Part shown: piece by piece, positions 61,475 to 64,000 of the stretch
Layout: each line of letters begins with the position of its first letter
Numbering within the stretch: position 1 is the stretch's first letter
Source of the DNA: GCA-2686295 sp964402995
Lineage (GTDB): Archaea; Nanobdellota; Nanobdellia; Woesearchaeales; GCA-2686295
DNA length: 64,000 nucleotides
NCBI GenBank assembly: GCA_964402995.1
Contig: CAYOEA010000001.1
Location: forward strand, 186,001-250,000
Reading direction: 5' to 3'
Notes under the pieces: model-generated
Databases searched by the model: none
What the model saw: the letters and a program-made list of their open reading frames with translations, nothing else
What the model was told of the DNA's origin: nothing
Made by a program: the position numbers and the translations under genes

Positions 61475-63589
61475 TTAAAAATTATTATTAGCAATCATAG
61501 CTAAAAAAATATCATCATAAATTTCTCTCAATTCATTATGAACTTTTCTTTTTGCAGATAAAGAAATACCTTTTTTATTAATGAAATCCATTCTAACTTC
61601 AGAATAAACTTTCTTTGCATCAACAATCTTATTGCTCTTAATAAGTTCTTTACACTGAGAAACTCTTGACATGAATTCTTCAAGTTCTTCAGCTTCAGGA
61701 ATAGATGGAGGTAATAAATCAGAATCATCGTCAGATAATAAATACTGAGAAAACTTAGATTTAATATCTTGATTATTTTCAACCATTCGCTCTTCAGCTT
61801 TAATAATATGATGTTGAATCTCTTTAGTTTCAAATAACTGATGCTCAACCTGCTCTCGACGAATTTCAACATCATCTTTTAATGAAAGCAAGTCTTTGCG
61901 TTCATCAGTTATATAATGTTCCATCTCACGTATTTCTTTTTCCCGAAGGTTGTATTGCTTCTTTCGAAGCTCAAAATCATGAATCTGAACTTTTAATTCT
62001 TTTTTCTTTGAAATTAACTGTTCTTCACTTGTAGTAAGTCTCTTAATTTCACGCTCAAGTTTATGTTCACGTTTCAAAAGATTCTTATCTTTAATTTCAA
62101 GATCTTTAACTTGAGATTTTAAAATATCATCTTTAGCTTTTAACTTTTCAATATCAGTAATAAGCTTTTTTTCTTTACGAATAAGTTTGTCTTCATATTT
62201 CCTAAGAGGTTCTGCACTATCAAGAAGTCTTTTTGCTTCCATTTTATTTGCTTCAAAAGCCTCAAATTCGTTTTTTAATTCTTCTTGTTTTTCAGTATAT
62301 TCATCAACAAGTCGTTTTAATCTCCCTTCAGTTCTACCAAGAGAAGCACGTTCTTTTTTAGTAATACCAGGAATAGCTTTTTTTATTTTCTCATCAACAG
62401 TAGTTTTAATAGCCTTTTTTTCTGCTTTTAATTCTTTTTTAGCAAACTCAATCTTTTGATTTATCTCTTTAAGTTTATCATCATAAGCTTTAGCTACTTT
62501 TTCACGTTTATCTAAAACTCCTTGTTGATCACTAAGATCATATTTTTTATCTTCTAAATCTTTTAAGAGACCATCACGATAAACAGAGAATAACTCAATC
62601 ATTTTCTTTTGCATTAAGATATTTCTATTGTTTTCAGCTTTCTTTTCAAGATCAAGAATTTTTTTAACCCATTTTTCAAAATCACGTTTATTATCTCTAA
62701 CAGAACGTTCAAATTTAACTTTCTCAATAGATTTAACAGTTGCAAGAAGTTGCTTCATAGATTTTACTAACTTCTCATTATGATGAATCATATAATTATT
62801 AGGTGTTTTCTTAAGAGCTTTTGAAGGATCTCTAACAATTGCTTTAAGTTCACGTTCAATAAAACGCTGCTCTTTTTCTACTTGATCAAAATATTTTTGG
62901 ATGGCATGATTAACAGGTCCACGTCTAACTTTTTTATATGAACTAGGTTTTTTAGTTTTATAAATAGACTTTTTAGATGGAATCTTTGAGACGTCAACTT
63001 CAGAAACTCTCTTTGTTGGCTTTTTAGAATCCTTATTTGAAACGCTTTTGACAACTAATTTGTCAGGATCTTCATCCGCCCAACCAGTTGAATCAACAGA
63101 AGAACTAAGATCATCGTTATCACCAAGCCAATTAACTTTATGATTTTTTTTAGAAACAGAATTAGATTTATCTGCGGGAACATTATATTGAGCTCTGATT
63201 TTATCAAGATCTAAATCATCTTCAGATAAACTAAGAACTTTTTTTCTCTTTTTAGAAAATAAACCTAGAAAACCTTTTCCTTTTTTATTAGAAGGTTCAA
63301 TTTCATCACCAACAGGCTTTGGAGAATTAGTTTCTAATTCTTCAAGAAGTTTATCTTCAGATTCAGAACTTAAATTAGATTCAAAGTCAGGAATAGGAGG
63401 TAATTTTTCAGTAGTTTTTTTTGGCTTTGAGACTATGACTTTAGGAATAACTTTAGAAACTTCTTTCTTTGGTTTTATAGCCTTTATGCTAGAAACTTCC
63501 GTTGTTTTATCAGCAACCCCATCGTTCTTTTTGAATTTTTTATTATAGAACTTTGGTGGCGCTGGCGGCGCTATGTCCAGATGTGCCAT
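61475..63589 (-). CDS. Large cytoplasmic coiled-coil protein, 704 aa
   Basis: Not a named family. Residues about 1-220 are low complexity with Pro, Lys, Ser and acidic stretches (APPAPPKFYNKKFKKND). Residues about 225-610 are a long, highly charged coiled coil (IRKEKKLITDIEKLKAKD-like heptads). The C-terminal ~80 residues form a small helical domain (FMSRVSQCKELIKSNKIVDA and LREIYDDIFLAMI). No ATPase motif, so it is not SMC. It could be structural or a scaffold. Confidence 0.7.
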   Translation of the reverse strand: MAHLDIAPPAPPKFYNKKFKKNDGVADKTTEVSSIKAIKPKKEVSKVIPKVIVSKPKKTTEKLPPIPDFESNLSSESEDKLLEELETNSPKPVGDEIEPSNKKGKGFLGLFSKKRKKVLSLSEDDLDLDKIRAQYNVPADKSNSVSKKNHKVNWLGDNDDLSSSVDSTGWADEDPDKLVVKSVSNKDSKKPTKRVSEVDVSKIPSKKSIYKTKKPSSYKKVRRGPVNHAIQKYFDQVEKEQRFIERELKAIVRDPSKALKKTPNNYMIHHNEKLVKSMKQLLATVKSIEKVKFERSVRDNKRDFEKWVKKILDLEKKAENNRNILMQKKMIELFSVYRDGLLKDLEDKKYDLSDQQGVLDKREKVAKAYDDKLKEINQKIEFAKKELKAEKKAIKTTVDEKIKKAIPGITKKERASLGRTEGRLKRLVDEYTEKQEELKNEFEAFEANKMEAKRLLDSAEPLRKYEDKLIRKEKKLITDIEKLKAKDDILKSQVKDLEIKDKNLLKREHKLEREIKRLTTSEEQLISKKKELKVQIHDFELRKKQYNLREKEIREMEHYITDERKDLLSLKDDVEIRREQVEHQLFETKEIQHHIIKAEERMVENNQDIKSKFSQYLLSDDDSDLLPPSIPEAEELEEFMSRVSQCKELIKSNKIVDAKKVYSEVRMDFINKKGISLSAKRKVHNELREIYDDIFLAMIANNNF

Positions 63590-63720
63590 TTACTCAAAAA
63601 CCCCCTTTTTAAAACTAATATATCAACTTCTCCTATATATATGTTTTGTTTTTCTTAGAGGAAAGACAAAGGTTGAATGATTAGATAATAATGTTATGCT
63701 AAGTACTAATTTACACACAA

Positions 63721-63730
63721 AATATATAAA
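63721..63730 (+). promoter_or_regulatory. TATA box of the last gene
   Basis: AATATATAAA is centred about 27 nt before the GTG at 63753, fitting a leaderless start. Confidence 0.5.
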
Positions 63731-63752
63731 TTTAGTGAATTAAGAAATAGTT

Positions 63753-64000
63753 GTGAAAGAAAACTCAGCAGTAAAACAAGCAAAAGAGATAGAAGAATAT
63801 CTTGACAGAATAGGAAAAAGAATTGTCGAGATGGAAAGTTTATCAAAAGAACTAGTTACAATAGAAGATAGAAGAAAAACTCAACTAAAAAGAATAGTTG
63901 CTAGATTTAAAGTAGAGATTAAAAATTTACATGATAGACTCGCAAAAGAAAAAAGAAAACTCATAAATGATCAAAGAGAAATAAAAGTTCTAATAACAGA
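63753..64000 (+). CDS. Coiled-coil protein (partial, runs off the window)
   Basis: GTG at 63753 opens a frame that stays open to the window end (82 full codons). The visible part, starting MKENSAVKQAKEIEEYLDRI, is a charged coiled coil with heptads. It is divergent from the 704-aa coiled-coil gene, with a TATA box 27 nt before the GTG. No family can be named from the part seen. Confidence 0.65.
   Translation, partial: MKENSAVKQAKEIEEYLDRIGKRIVEMESLSKELVTIEDRRKTQLKRIVARFKVEIKNLHDRLAKEKRKLINDQREIKVLIT

Overview
This window looks like chromosome of an AT-rich archaeon with a small-genome lifestyle, most likely a DPANN lineage of the Woesearchaeota/Pacearchaeota type. The domain assignment is well supported: a transcription factor B, archaeal-type prolyl-tRNA synthetase, Pth2 peptidyl-tRNA hydrolase, RNA 3'-phosphate cyclase, isoprenoid chain synthases, and TATA boxes lying 25-30 nt before start codons (leaderless genes) mixed with GAGGTG-type Shine-Dalgarno (SD) sites. 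The DPANN placement is inference. It rests on the class II LysRS, on many short unknown membrane proteins, and on surface proteins that start with motifs such as KKAQITIFVILG and KKRGQVWSIDLVVG. I saw no virus, transposase, integrase, CRISPR array or rRNA.

Layout. 1-6.5 kb: TFB (partial), small proteins with a palindromic operator, a GT4 glycosyltransferase, a YdjM-like membrane hydrolase, a C45-like Ntn hydrolase, ProRS and a BofA-like protein. 6.5-15.7 kb: envelope and isoprenoid genes (polyprenyl diphosphate synthase, cis-prenyltransferase, transglutaminase-like protein, secreted repeat protein), a CBS/zinc protein and a large nucleotidyltransferase-HEPN fusion. 15.9-22.1 kb: two translationally coupled giant surface proteins. 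22.2-30 kb: zinc ribbon, DegT-like, a repeat array with an assembly gap, tRNA-Thr, MYG1, a B12 radical SAM protein, PUA, metallopeptidase, MscS and tRNA-Leu. 30-38.5 kb: saccharopine-dehydrogenase-like, MazG-like, Pth2, LysRS, the retropepsin/RimK pair, an HTH regulator, MATE and radical SAM-HhH. 38.7-50 kb: bPH2 membrane protein, flavin oxidoreductase, DUF2079, RQC-UvrD-HRDC helicase, HAD and YgiQ. 50-64 kb: CDP-alcohol phosphatidyltransferase/PHP operon, SPASM radical SAM, small membrane proteins, tRNA-Arg, cysteine synthase, CcdA-like, MnmC-like, another radical SAM, a pilin-like pair, RtcA and two coiled-coil proteins.

How the genes fit together. Isoprenoid lipid and carrier synthesis (GGPPS-like, UppS), a CDP-alcohol phosphatidyltransferase, glycosyltransferases and DUF2079 point to envelope building. 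Translation and RNA quality control are covered by ProRS, LysRS, Pth2, RtcA, YgiQ-type and MnmC-like proteins and three tRNAs.

The most unusual signals are not single genes. (1) Five protein genes have their last codons plus stop repeated just downstream, or beyond one gene, and tRNA-Thr is repeated at both ends. (2) A family of bulged hairpins with compensating base changes occurs three times, twice right after tRNAs, each time next to a sequence that can pair with that tRNA's T arm. (3) A 22-bp copy of the tRNA-Thr 3' end brackets 2.7 kb like an att pair, with no integrase. (4) Two fusion proteins, RQC-UvrD-HRDC and NT-NT-HEPN, have notable architectures.
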